A stretch of 64,000 bases of DNA. It comes from Carposina sasakii. Its lineage: Eukaryota; Arthropoda; Insecta; Lepidoptera; Carposinidae. The stretch spans positions 5,642,001 through 5,706,000 of the forward strand of contig CP053154.1 of the NCBI GenBank assembly GCA_014607495.2, written 5' to 3'. A program made the position numbers and the translations under genes. A model generated the notes under the pieces. That model did no database searches, was not told the origin of the DNA, and worked only from the letters and a program-made list of their open reading frames with translations. Shown piece by piece: positions 21,862 through 33,377 of this stretch (position 1 is its first letter; each line of letters starts with the position of its first letter).

Positions 21862-22720
21862 TTGGAATTCCCGTTTGTCCAGTTCCCGTGGGAATTTCGG
21901 GAAATATATCCTCAGTGCTTCCTTCCACTCCCTACCGAAATATACCTGTTATATTTCATCATTATATGTCAAGTGGTTTGCGTAAAAGTTGGGAATTCCA
22001 GTTTGTCCCGTTCCCGTGGGAATTTCGGGAAATCCGTTCTTAGTGCTTCCTCGCACTCCCTAACGAATATACATGCCCGTTTTCTGCTTTATATTTATAG
22101 CGGTTTTCGTAAAAAATAGATGTCCCGTTTGTCCCGTTCAGGTGGAAATTTCGAGAAATACGTTCTCAGTGTCATTATATTGTGTCAAATGGTTTTCGTT
22201 AAAATTGGGAATTCCCGTTTGTCCAGTTCCCGTGGGAATTACGGGAAATTCGTTCTTTGTGCTCCCTAGCAGTCCATATACCTACATCTTCGATTTCAAC
22301 TTCATAGGTATAACGGTTTTCTTAAAAATTTTGTATTCCAGTTTATTCCGTTCCGGTGGAAATTTAGGGAAATATGTTCTCTGTACTTTCTTACACTCCC
22401 TACCGAATATACCTGTCATATTTCATCTCTATCTGTCATGTGGTTTTCGTAAAAACTTTAAATTCCTGTTTGTGCCGTTCCCATGGGAATTTCGGGAAAT
22501 CCATTCTTAATGGACTTTTACACCCCCTAACAACATACACACCAAATTTCATCTGTGTACGTCAAACGGTTTATTTTTATACTTATTGAAAAGGCTTTTG
22601 TTCCGGTACAGTGGAAATTTCAGTAAAAATTTGGAATTCCTTTCTGCCCAGTTCCCATAGGAATTTTGGGAATTCCGTCCGTACTCTCTTACACCCCCTA
22701 ACGAACATAAACACCAAAAG
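21862..22720 (+). repeat. Tandem array of a ~126-bp unit
   Basis: About seven diverged units with GGAATTCC-like starts at about 21864, 21992, 22118, 22208, 22333, 22459 and 22633, so most steps are 125-128 bp, one is about 90 (internal deletion) and one about 174 (extra partial unit). Each unit carries TTCCCGTGGGAATTTCGGGA, a short palindrome-like core, and later CACTCCCTA. The reading frame of 145 codons inside it is a by-product of the periodicity. Confidence 0.85.
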
Positions 22721-22729
22721 GGAGTGGGT

Positions 22730-24710
22730 GTAATTTACTTGTGAAATTTAAAAATTAATCGCAATTCTTTTTGATTTTGTCTAATTTTACACTCATTTTT
22801 GAGGATTTTCCCGACGTTTCTATTCATCATAGTTATCATTCATCATAAATCATCAGTACTAAAAACAATGGCTGTATGGATGCTGTATTCCTCATGCTCT
22901 TTCTTCGGGATAAACCAAACAAAAAAAAACAAATTTCATCTGTCATATTGTGTCATGTCATCTGTACGTCACAGAATAATAAATTCCAGAAGCCGTGATC
23001 ACGCACACTTTTGAAGCAACTTTTTAGTATGTCAAATTTTTACAACCTATTTACTGTATCTAAAAAACTGATAATATTTATCGATTTGGCAACAATCGGC
23101 GGTTAAGAAGAGCGGAAGATGCGGGATTTTTGACTCGTTTTTGCTTCACTACCCGGAATACATCTGACTCCTTCTGGGGACTTGTTATTCTATGGTGTAT
23201 GTTTTAAATTTATTTATTTTGATTAATAATTTTGTATTCATATTTATAATGAATATATAATAATAATTATTATATATTATAATATATAGAAATAATTCAT
23301 ATTTATTCCAGCCCAATGAAAATTATGCGAAACCCTATAGCCTATATTCACCCGGGTCCAATAAGGATTCTAGCGGTGAAAGAATTTTTTAAATCTGTCC
23401 AGTAGTTTCGGAGCCTATTCGCTGCAAAAAACAAACAAACATACAAACAAACAAACAATCAAAGTATACCTCTTTATAATATTAGTACCTATAGATAGTA
23501 TAGATAAACTTGTTATTTTATTATCTAAGCATATTTCATAGATTTGTTTCAACAAGAACGAGCAAGAGCCCGCTCGGGGTCTTAAATTAGTCTGACTCAA
23601 TTATTTTCCTAATGGATCAGAGAACGAATAATATTTTATGGTACGACAATATGGCAGACAGTAGGTAAATAATAAGGTATAGATGGATGGATTCTTAAAA
23701 AATATATATATGAAATTATATGAATGAAAAATTTATTTTACATTTCTCGGTCAGTGTCTGCACTATTTCATATGTAAATATACATAAACGACAGATAAAC
23801 AGCATGTAAGTACTCACTATCAATCAAGGTATCTGGTAAATAGGTAATCCTTAGGTAAATAGCTAAGGTGGGCAAACGCGCTAAATGAAAACCTATTTAT
23901 CATTCAATATGACGTTTTTGGTTATGATTTAGTTTTTATTTGGTTTGCCGACTATTGACAGCGTTCACATTTAACGTTTTTCTTTCCTTTTAAACGTTGT
24001 CAAAATATAGCGTCATACGTGTGCATAACATAACGATTTTGGTTGTGGTTTAATTTTAGTTAATAACTTCAATAATAATGATTAGCGGTATTACCCTGCA
24101 GTTTATAATAAGTAGAGTTTTCTTCATCGTCTACCTCACAGCATCTAATCTCCTAAGCGAACCTACTCTTTAAAACAAAAGAACAATCAGAACTCACACA
24201 AAGCTATCTATAGTCGCAGCTGACCAACGAATCCCGACCGGTCGGGATTAGCAGACATTTGAATGCGTTCTGTTACTAATTGAGTTAATATTTGGTTATC
24301 GGCGCAGCGCACGCCTCTGCCTAATCCTTCCGAATTAATGACACAAAATTTATCATTATTAATGCCTTCGCCGACCCACCCCGCACCTGGTTTTAGGCAA
24401 ACACCTATCTGTTATGGAGCAGTCACACATGGGTCTCCGTAGGTTATGGAGTATGCTGCATAGTGCCTACTAATTGCCTTGCTGTAATGACGTCAGATTT
24501 ATTGATATTGTTACATCAGAGCTCTAATTTAGATGGTTTTTCATTATTGTTTCTTATGGTTGAAAATGTCTTAATAATACTCGTATTTCATTTTAAATCT
24601 TACCCTAGTTTCCATTATTAGATATTAAATGAGGTTTATTAAATTATTATAAAATTCTAATAAATTATTATCTGGTTTCTCATCATCACATATGTTATCT
24701 ATTAGTCGAT
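22730..24710. other. Intergenic; simple repeats and a possible regulatory patch
   Basis: Contains AT-rich palindromic sequence (23240-23295), a CTAG-type element remnant ending in an AAAC/ATAC simple repeat (about 23320-23460), and a GC-richer patch at 24230-24385 with short homeodomain-like TAAT motifs (inference). No gene supported. Confidence 0.45.
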
Positions 24711-24794
24711 CGTCTTCAGCTTATCGCAGTTAGCTGGCGTATGCCTCCCCCAGAGCACGCCAAAAGACTACTGCCATAGGGGGGTTTTTGCCTC
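24711..24794 (-). mobile_element. RTE-tail SINE-like repeat, truncated copy
   Basis: Diverged reverse copy of the 'ccactgctggacgtaggcctccccc' family: TGGCGTATGCCTCCCCCAGA, then AAGACTACTGCCATAGGGGG. Fuller copies at 31533, 46690 and 47985. Confidence 0.6.
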
Positions 24795-25099
24795 TTGTAT
24801 TTATAAGTATACATAATCCGTAGCTGTCTGTTATCGTGATCTGATTGTAGGACAATAGTAAATAGTTGTAGGCGAGTCCTAGTTGGAAATTAAAATGAAA
24901 CAGTCAGTAATATCCAAACGAATCCAAAAATCATTATGTAAAAAATATCGAATAACAAAACTCGTTGCTAAACCGATAGCGCGATAGAAGGTCGATTCTA
25001 TTTCCGAGCCCTAATTTAACTTCGGAAAACGGCAACACGACACACGAGTCTAATTAACGAGCGATCATTTTCCGATCGCATTGCTAATCACCGGCTGGA

Positions 25100-25121
25100 T
25101 GACGTCACATTAATGACGTCA
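25100..25121. promoter_or_regulatory. Paired CRE-like sites TGACGTCA
   Basis: Two perfect TGACGTCA palindromes at 25100-25107 and 25114-25121, 14 bp apart, within a non-repetitive GC-richer patch (25015-25190). TGACGTCA is the CREB/ATF consensus. Another copy is at 24486. Function is inference. Confidence 0.4.
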
Positions 25122-25408
25122 CACACGGCTGTCAGGTCACATGACGGTAATGAATTGCCGTGTCCGGTATGATGTACGGAAGACATGGACGTGCACGACA
25201 CGTTTGTTTTGGATTAACAATTAATGGGTTGGATTGATTGCGACGCGATACTAGATGATTAGTCTAGTATGAATGTAGAGTAAGAGGACAGTACAGAATA
25301 TGTTGTATGTTCTTTAAATAAATAAACATTTCTACAGGAACTAGCTTTAGACCGGTGGTTGAGTTTGAAGTAATTTACTAAATAAAGATTAAAGTCGCTT
25401 ATGACTAG

Positions 25409-25675
25409 TTGTTTGATCAGCAGTTAACTTTAGGTTCTATTAGTTAAACAATATCAAAAAAGTATAGCCGGAGGGCAATCGTGCATGATGACAACATTAC
25501 ATAACGAAACGTTTTAGGTTTTAAGTTTGGTTCCATTTGACAACGTTGGAAATATCTGAAACGTTGTCAAATGGAACTAAAATCAAAACCTAAAACGTTT
25601 TGTTACCGTTGTCATTTTGCGCGATTGCCCTCCTGACTTCTGCGCTGAGAATAATAAATTGATCAAACAACTGGC
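25409..25675. mobile_element. Fold-back element with nested inverted repeats
   Basis: Outer arms GTTGTTTGATCA (left) and TGATCAAACAAC (right); inner arms GGAGGGCAATCG at 25470 and CGATTGCCCTCC ending at 25633. The interior pairs again (GTTCCATTTGACAACGTT with AACGTTGTCAAATGGAAC). The whole could fold into one long hairpin. No ORF. Exact ends and target duplication are uncertain. Confidence 0.7.
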
Positions 25676-26181
25676 CCTTTAGTAATCGCACAGTGGGTAA
25701 AGAGATTCTAGTAGAAATAAACATATTATTAAAGTTTTTTCTGGTATGTACTATGTATGTCCTTCTGTTCCCTCATAATGCATAACCAGCATAACTTCTA
25801 ATCTAGGTACTTATTATTTAATATTCATTTGTATCTTTCGAGATTAGATTTCACTTTGCTTTTTTGTTTGTTATTGTTGACGTCAGAACTAGCCTCGTGT
25901 GTGCACTAAGATGACCAATTATTTGATTAAAGCCTAATTATCCGATAATTGTGAACATCTGCCGACTGTACTTGTATAATTGACTGCCTGTCTTGTTAAC
26001 CTGTTCTGAGGATCAAGTGTCGTCTATTAATATATGTGTTAGTACCCTAATTTAACACTAATTTAAATTAACCCGTCCTATTGTTTTAGAAATGTATTTT
26101 TATGTACCAATTCACTTATAAAAATAAATAAATAATTAAAATTTAACAAACTTTTATGTAAGTAAAACGAAATGGTATTTA

Positions 26182-26379
26182 AATAGTCCACTATCCACAA
26201 AATATGAATCTGGAAAGCACATGTTTATTTTTCAACATGTTATTTTCTGAGTTGTTTAGGATAATATAAATACATTCTATCATAAAACATGTGATTTCGA
26301 GACTCAAGTTTTGTGGGTAGGTTCTCCATAGTATATACCTACTCATGTGTTTACATACCGCTTTTGTAATACCCTGTAT
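26182..26379. mobile_element. Fold-back MITE, TACAGRGTGTAACAG family, truncated copy 2
   Basis: Retains GCACATGTTTATTTTTCAA, AACATGTGATTTCGAGACTC and the right end ACCCTGTA, but lacks the outer left arm. Compare 9499-9760 and 61296-61559. Confidence 0.7.
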
Positions 26380-26459
26380 ATATATTTTCTCACAATAAAT
26401 TGAATAGATTACAAAGAGAGTCGTCTTTGTCTAGACTATTATCTTAACTTATGAATATT

Positions 26460-26665
26460 AACGTACTCATGTCTGATATTGATCCAAATATCCTATGTGA
26501 TTTTCTGGAAGAAATAGAAATGCTCGGCAAGCGTAGCGTTTGACGCTCTCCGGCCAGATAGATCGATGACTTGAAGAGGGCGGCTAGAAGGCGTAAACGG
26601 AAAATCGAGCCTTGTGGCGTGCCCAAGCGAAATCCTCCAGAAAGTCCAGCAGTGGACTGTGAAAG
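26460..26665 (+). pseudogene. RTE retrotransposon C-terminal fragment
   Basis: Frames around 26560-26660 give DDLKRAA, NRALWRA and KVQQWTVKG in sequence, each in a different frame. This is the order DDL..W..A..NR..WR..GEAYVQQWT seen in the RTE relic at 55400-55550. At least two frameshifts and stops make it a dead fragment. Confidence 0.55.
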
Positions 26666-28250
26666 GCTGATGTATGTATGTGAGTTGATACAAAACTCCT
26701 GTGAAAGATCACAAGAACCGGGACTGGCCCACCGCTCGTTCTCACTATTGCATCAACAGAGGCAATCAGAAAAAAATAGCCCGAGAAGCTTAGCAAGCTC
26801 CTATAAAAGTATTAAACTAATAAAAATGACGGAATCTGAAGTACCCTTCTGTGATCTTCTGGAATGTTCGTCAGCACAAGCTAATTTAGGATTGACGTAC
26901 ACTTAAAATCCGTTATTATTACAGGTAAAGAGAAATGTTTAGCATTCCCCGCGAATAATCGGAGTTATCTCACCTCCATCAAAGGAGGTCTCTATTGCAA
27001 GTTTTGAGAAGGGTTGGAATACCCCGCTTAAGGTATACACGACACCGGCTGAGATTTGGTAGGTAGGTGTTTCTAATTAAATAACTATGTTAGGCTATGA
27101 TATTGAATTTTTGTGCTGTAACTGTTTCAGATTTTAAACACAAAAATACAATTTATTTCCTGTGCTCGTGCGGAGCTTCATTACAATACATCGGCTGCAT
27201 CTCTTTCCGTGCATGTCTGTTTGGGAATTTCTCACAGGTGTTAAGCTGGCAAATAATAAAACTTATTATTTAAGCAATGTCAGTCGGTTTTTTAAAAACT
27301 GTGAGTACAATATTTTAGAAAATCAGGTGGGTAAGTCAAGTTGAAGTGCTTAAGCAGGTCTAATAAAAAAAATCTATACACATAATACATAATATAATCA
27401 CGCCTCCATCCCTTACGGGGTAGGCAGAGCACTAAGGGCCGACAGAACGACACGGTGCCACCTCCGAACAATTTTGAGGATGTACAAGTTCGGTTAGTAG
27501 TGACAGGTGGTCAGCCCATCACCTACAAAACACCAAGACCCTCTTGTCCCTCTACTGACTTGTACAGTATGCCCGGGAAGAGAAGCAGCTGTCGTATTAT
27601 ACGTTTTTTTTTTCACTCCCAGAGCAGCATAGAAGAAAAAATCTATAATAACTTTAAATACTTTCTTATTAGATACGGGTTAGATACTAATAAGAAAGAT
27701 CTACTATAATTATCAGAGCCAGACAAAAGTTGATATCACATTAATTGTGTTGTCAAAATAAGGAAATATTTACAGCACAGCTACGTACCACCATGCTGCC
27801 TCCAAAATTAATGTACTTTCCTACCTACATAGGTACCTACTTTGTAACGCCGCTCTAGTCAAAGACATTCCAGTCTCATTCCGCTCTCTTAACTCGCCAA
27901 GAAATTGTTCACATTTTTATAAAAATAACAACCTGGCTGTTTGAAGCTTTGGATTAAAGTAGTAAAATATTAATTAATTAACACATTAATGCTGTAGTTA
28001 TTTTAAATAGACTTTATAGCTTTTCAAAAATGTTCATGGGTCACGCAGACGGCATTTGAAGTAAAAATTACTTTCTAATTTATCAATCGTTTTGCATTTA
28101 AATTGTAGATAAAATATTTGGATTTTGGTAGGTATATAGGGCACATTTTATTTCAGTTTTGTTTGGTTTTTTTTTTATAGTTATTTGGAAAACCTGATTC
28201 TGACGTTATTTGACATGTATTCCACAATAAATAATAATTACTTATTGTTT
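26666..28250. other. Intergenic; minor repeat fragments
   Basis: At 27150-27240 lies the first block of dispersed repeat R (TGTGCTCGTGCGGAGCTTCA). The repeat at 27395 is listed separately. No supported gene. Confidence 0.45.
27395..27480 (+). repeat. Interspersed repeat 'CTTACGGGGTAGGCAGAGC', copy 1
   Basis: Shares AATCACGC, TCCCTTACGGGGTAGGCAGA, AGGGCCGA and CAATTTTGAGG with 41035-41130. The 'ggggtaggcagag' string is one I know as common in moth genomes; the element class is uncertain. Confidence 0.6.
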
Positions 28251-28254
28251 TACA

Positions 28255-28612
28255 GTTACTTACATCTATAATACGAGTAAAAAAATGAACCGCTGAATGT
28301 GTTGCTAAACGCAAATCTCGAGAACGTCTTAACCGATTTCATTAATTTTTTTTTTAAATATTCCTTGAAGTACGAAGATATTGCATAAAAAAATTGCATA
28401 AAAAGTCTGAAAACAACACTTTTCTATAGCATATACAAATGTATGTACGCGCATAACTTCTGAACTACTGCACTAAATTGGACGATTCTTTCTTTTATGT
28501 GTTTGTTATTTATAGGAAAAGGTTTAAGTAAGTATATAAAATAAAACTAAAATCAGAAAATATTAACGGATAAAATTAGGGGGTAGGTACAAAGTTCGCC
28601 GGGTCCGCTAAC
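28255..28612 (+). mobile_element. Diverged CTAG-type interspersed element
   Basis: Has ATCTCGAGAACGTCTTAACC, resembling the 'cgtctta.ccgattt' block of such elements, and ends near TTCGCCGGGTCCGCTAACG. Termini are not preserved well enough to define ends. Confidence 0.4.
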
Positions 28613-28844
28613 GTTATGATTTTTTTTCAATTTCCTGTGAATTCACAATAATATTATTGTTCTTTGTAGGTAAAAAATATTTTCTTTTTTATACTATGGG
28701 TCATGCTTATAACACATTTCAATCATTGTCACTGCTATTAATAAATACAGCGAAATATATGATTTATCTGTCAAATTAAACTGTGAATAACTTATACCTA
28801 GTTTAAAGTTTAAGCTTTTTATTTGAAAGGCCACTCCTGTGGGT

Positions 28845-29397
28845 GAGTATGGCGAACTTTTTGACAAAATCATTTTTTTCTTAAAGCAAATTTTTCCATT
28901 CAAGAAAGTTACCAAAGTTTTTGTTTTATTTCGCGGATTTTGCCGAAGTTTAATTTACTGATATCGCTTTTTACCAGATGAGATTATTCCATGCGCATAC
29001 TTTACAAATATTTATTTTTGATAATATCGTTTAGTCTTTTCGATAGCGTTGAAAAATAACTTCCTTTCGGTACAGCTTTGAACTGGTAAGGTTTATAATT
29101 ATTATCTCTTTCATTCAAAGTTCAGTTAAGAACTTTATAGGACATTTAGTGCCTGAATATGACCAGCGTATTCCTGGTTTATTTTGTTTGGACTCCTCAC
29201 GAGCGTGCCTGTATATTTGTAATAAACTACATATTTAGAATTATCAAGGTTGTTCAATTTTACGAATGGAATTATTACTATTGTGAAAAAAGGAAACCGG
29301 CAAATTCGATAAAGAGAAAATAACAAATTGGAAAATTTTGTGAATGGAAAAATTGCTTTAAGAAAAAAATGATTTTGTCAAAAAGTTCGCCATACTC
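28845..29397. mobile_element. MITE with 58-bp TIRs and 8-9 bp target duplication
   Basis: Left arm GAGTATGGCGAACTTTTTGA continues ~58 bp and is matched by the right arm ending GTTCGCCATACTC. Flanks: CTGTGGGT at 28837-28844 and again at 29398-29405. A shared C makes the duplication 8 or 9 bp, which fits hAT (8) or Mutator-like (9) elements. Length 553 bp, no transposase ORF. Confidence 0.85.
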
Positions 29398-29814
29398 CTG
29401 TGGGTATAAGCTATACATTGTTTAATTTCAGAGATATTCAATACATTGTACTGTCATGTCATTTTTATACGGTATCTAACAAAAAGTATAACAAAAACTT
29501 AATGGGATGAACATTAATTCATTCCTAGTGGAATTAAGCACCAGAAGATTATATAATGGTTTTGATACCTAAATTTTATACTTTTTTTTAGCTTTATTTA
29601 AACAGTTAATGACAAAATCTAGAGTGTCTAAATGAAATACACGGTCAACTATAGTAAAATGCTAGCTCATTTAAATTACAAAATATTTTACAATTTCAAA
29701 CACTGTAGTACAGCACTCGAAATTTTAAATTATTATTACTATGTACTAAAACCCAAGACCTATCCAAATATAATCGAAATTCGCAAATGCCTTGATAAAT
29801 TGTGCTTCGATCTT

Positions 29815-29965
29815 TCAGCTAGCTCCGCCCACCTGTCACACTTTTACAAAGGCGTCTCTGGCGGTAGGCGTGGCCTAAACCGGCCCACCTACATATGGAC
29901 ACGCCCACCCGCTGCGGCTTCAGTATGCGGTAGGACTCCGCGGTGGATGATACTGTCAGGGTATA
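29815..29965. promoter_or_regulatory. GC-rich patch with GC-box and CACCC-like motifs
   Basis: Contains CTCCGCCCACCTG, GGCGTGGCC and CACGCCCACCC within 100 bp of otherwise AT-rich DNA, which would suit Sp1/KLF-type factors and an E-box (CACCTG). It lies in a 142-codon open frame (29632-30060) that shows no domain or splice context, so a regulatory patch is preferred. Weak evidence. Confidence 0.25.
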
Positions 29966-30007
29966 TCATACTATGCTGTAAGATACATATTGATATACTT
30001 ACGTATA

Positions 30008-30389
30008 TACTGGGTGTAAAAAGACAACTTTGTTATTTTAATACCGCGTATTCCTTGTAACATCACGATCATTTTTTTCTATGGAAGCACCCCTGTGAAA
30101 CCACGGGTTTCCAAGATATTGAGGTCTAAAGTTACATTCATATTATCCATCTGAAATCGGTTAACAAACTTTTTTTTTAAAGATACCATGTCAAGATGTT
30201 ATAATGTTAGTTTTGTAGGTACATTTGTACTTTGAGCATCAAACGAAATGTATTCGTGCAAATTCTTGCAATAAAATGACAGTATTTTTTTCTAATTTTT
30301 TTGTTGTTTCCCAGGGTTGGTTCCATAGAAGAAAATGATCGTAACCTACAAAGAATACGAGGTATTAAAAAAACATTTACACCCTGTAT
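30008..30389. mobile_element. TA-flanked MITE, 'ACGATCATTTTTTTC' family, copy 1
   Basis: TIR of about 85 bp: left TACTGGGTGTAAAAAGAC.. with CGTATTCCTTGTAACATC and ACGATCATTTTTTTCTATGG; right (reverse complement) TACAGGGTGTAAATG.. with CGTATTCTTTGTAGGTTACG. TA at both ends. It shares an internal block with 33378-33856. Confidence 0.8.
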
Positions 30390-31532
30390 AGGTATACATG
30401 TTACGTTAATCTTCATTTATTTTAACGGAAACAACGGTATAATTAATAATACATTACTATGTGATCATAAAAGTATTTTTATTAATACTATCTATTTATA
30501 TAAGTACCTTTATTTATAATTCATCATTCATAGGCTGCATCTCCAAAGACGACAATATTAATTAGGTCTATTTTTCAATACTTACCTAATTCACTTACAC
30601 TGGTAAAGCAAAAGTAAAAGCATCATTGTAGCATCTTTAGTTTATAGTTACCACACCAATCCAACTGAGTTTATAGTAAGATGATCACTTCACTTTCACA
30701 ACATTAAGAGATCATCTGCTACAAGGCAATTCTTCTACTTGTAGTAGCCAATTTTCTTTCACACAATATGCAAAACAACCTCTCCATTCAAAAATATTGG
30801 AAAAATAAAAAATCCTCTTTCAAATCCAAAATTTCTTTCTCTCTTCAAAATCATTTCTTAATACTCCTGAAATTTCGAAAATCTTCTAAAGCCATACATT
30901 GTCAAGATAACAGAATAAGGGTTATTTCACACTGTAGACTTGCAGGTTTAAGATTAAGCTACGCTACGGACGTGAAGTGTTATCTCTGAAACGTCTATTT
31001 TACAGCCTCTATAAAGCCGGAGCTCGGTTATAATGTGCGCTGTTTAATTCTAATGCGGTGCTCTTTTGTGGTTTTCGAATTGTAAGTTAAATTTAGATAG
31101 AGTTTATTTTATTGCACGTTTTGAGCCAGTCTGTACTATAATGTATATTGAAGAGGAATTTTCTGAAAAATTATTCATTTCTTGGGACAAAATTTAAAAA
31201 TATTTCCCCTTGGTTATGCAGGAAACTCTCTACAAATATATTTTCTTATCAGCTGCTCCTCTATCTTCAGTTCTGCTAATTATTGTATTGTTGTTTAATA
31301 CCTACTCGTGATGCTAATTCCGATCACTTTTAATGTTTATTAATGACTTTTTAGGGCAAATCAGAGCTAAGTTTTTATTTAAAAGCTGTAGTGATTAATT
31401 AAGAGGCAGAAAAAGTTCATTAGGATTGTATGCTGATTAAAAACCATTGAAGTGACACCTAATGGTAAATTGCCATTTTTTCACATGCGACATTACGAGT
31501 ATCAATAGCTGCAGTCCATTTGTAACTGATAT

Positions 31533-31790
31533 CATCATCATCAGCCTATTGCAGTCCACTGCTGGACGTAGCCCTCCCCCAGGGCATGCCATAAGACTGC
31601 CATGGGGGGTATTTGCCCATAGTCACCACGCTGGACAGGCGGGTTGTTGACCGCAGTTTGTATTTTGGACTATGTTGTCTACACGGGAGGCGCTGCTGCC
31701 CACCTCCCGGAAACTCTGAATCGCCTCGTACGATACCGACGGGCAGACATGGGGTGATACGAATTCTACTCTGCCGGCACCACGAGGCCT
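31533..31790 (-). mobile_element. RTE-tail SINE-like element, full-length with TSD
   Basis: 258 bp in reverse orientation, flanked by ACTGATAT at 31525-31532 and 31791-31798. Its head (plus sense) is GGCCTCGTGGTGCCGGCAGA, its tail GGCCTATGTCCAGCAGTGG-like followed by (GATGAT)n. The tail equals the last codons of the RTE relic at 54.2-55.6 kb, suggesting it borrows the RTE machinery. Confidence 0.8.
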
Positions 31791-32433
31791 ACTGATATAA
31801 TGATACTTATATTAGGAAAGGAGTGTTAGCTATCTATCAGTCGATTTTACATCACTACGATGATTGAAGAAAATTTAATAAAATTATCTTTCTAGCTACA
31901 GAATAGGGATGAAGTATGGAAGCATTGTTGTGTTAAAAATTATATAATAAAGAATTTACTAAGCAATAACCAATTGCGTAAGTAATTGGGTATATCTTAT
32001 AATATCTATTAAGTCTCTTTTAATTTCATTGTTAAATTAATTATACGTACCTTCTAGAGCTAAGTTTTTACTTGCACTTTCCTTTTTTCTGTCTCAGCTC
32101 TAGGGCCTCGGTGAAAAATTAGCAGGAGTGATTCATTAACTGCCAAGATAGCGTTAAGTCCTTTATTTCAAGGGGGCTCGCCACAAGTATTATTTAATCG
32201 GGGGACTCCGCCACCGGCTTGCTAATGTTTGTGCCTTACTTACTTGCGACTTGGGTATTGCCAGAATATAAAAAATAGGGATTCTTTGATCTATGACTAT
32301 AAGTATATATTTTATTCGCTTTAATACATAGATGAGGTAATCTTTATTATTATTTATAACGTAAATTTTCTTCCATTCGAATACCTTGTGTCCCTTTCGA
32401 TGCATATGTCGCAGGCGTATTGTAGAACACACC

Positions 32434-32683
32434 GTATTACAAAACGGCTAGGCATTTTTAATAGTCTGAAAGAAAAAAATCCTTTTAGAACTTCGCCGGT
32501 CGCTGCTGCGACACGCTCGCTACGCTCGCTCGGCTAGTGCATTGTTATTTTAAAAGGTCTAACATAACCTAACGGTTAAGTTAGGTCCTAACCTAATTAA
32601 TTAAGCAGGCAAAATGCTAGAAGCCAAATTGTCTCGCTCCAAAACCCATACTATTCAAAATGCCTAGCTGTTTTGTAATACAG
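32434..32683. mobile_element. MITE with GTATTACAAAAC termini
   Basis: Left GTATTACAAAACGGCTAGGC and right (reverse complement) GTATTACAAAACAGCTAGGC, with the match continuing through ATTTTNAATAGT. The 250-bp interior contains CGCTCGCTACGCTCGCTCGG, itself repetitive. No obvious target duplication, no ORF. Confidence 0.75.
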
Positions 32684-33377
32684 CGTGTTTTACAATATGC
32701 CTTCGATACATATACTGCGCGTACGATTTGGCGTCGTCGTCGTCTCGTACAACCGTGTTTCATAGAAACTCCCAGGTATGGTTTGGTAACTTAAATTTTT
32801 TGTATGCAGTAGATAACAATAATAATGTATGACTACCGTCAGTATGTATGTATATGTATGACTACCCACTGTATCAGATATAGAGATCAACTAGCGCCAT
32901 CATTCAAAGGAACTCGCACTCTACAAAATGTCAGCGAAGCCCAAAACGAACGAGTGGTACTTCCTCAGTGAATGACTAACTAAAACATCGTCCTTTTAGC
33001 AATGAAGTGTGAGTTAAGTCGTCTGAAATAAATACTAGTACCTCAGTTTTAAGTATCTCATTTATTTAGTTATATTAAAAACTGTAGAATGAATTATTCT
33101 AACAGGCTGAAAAAATGTTTTTATACTATAAAAAATTGTATGTCTTTTCGCAATTCTTTGTCACCAGCGCCGGTGGTGGAGTCGCTGCCTATTCTAATCT
33201 CTTTAAGCATTGCGCATTGTTTTTCGCTTTGATTTATGTGCTTTTTCCTCCCTACGCGGATGAGATAATGGCCTTTTTTAGCATGGTAATTAAAATGGGC
33301 TACACTTAATTGATGAGAAAATTTACTTGAGATTTTTTTGAGGTGGGCGTGATATTTATGTTTATTTGCAAACATTA

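Noticed and set aside
22073..22510. 145-codon plus-strand frame
   Set aside because: Produced by the tandem array (unit length near a multiple of three); the peptide repeats with the DNA units.
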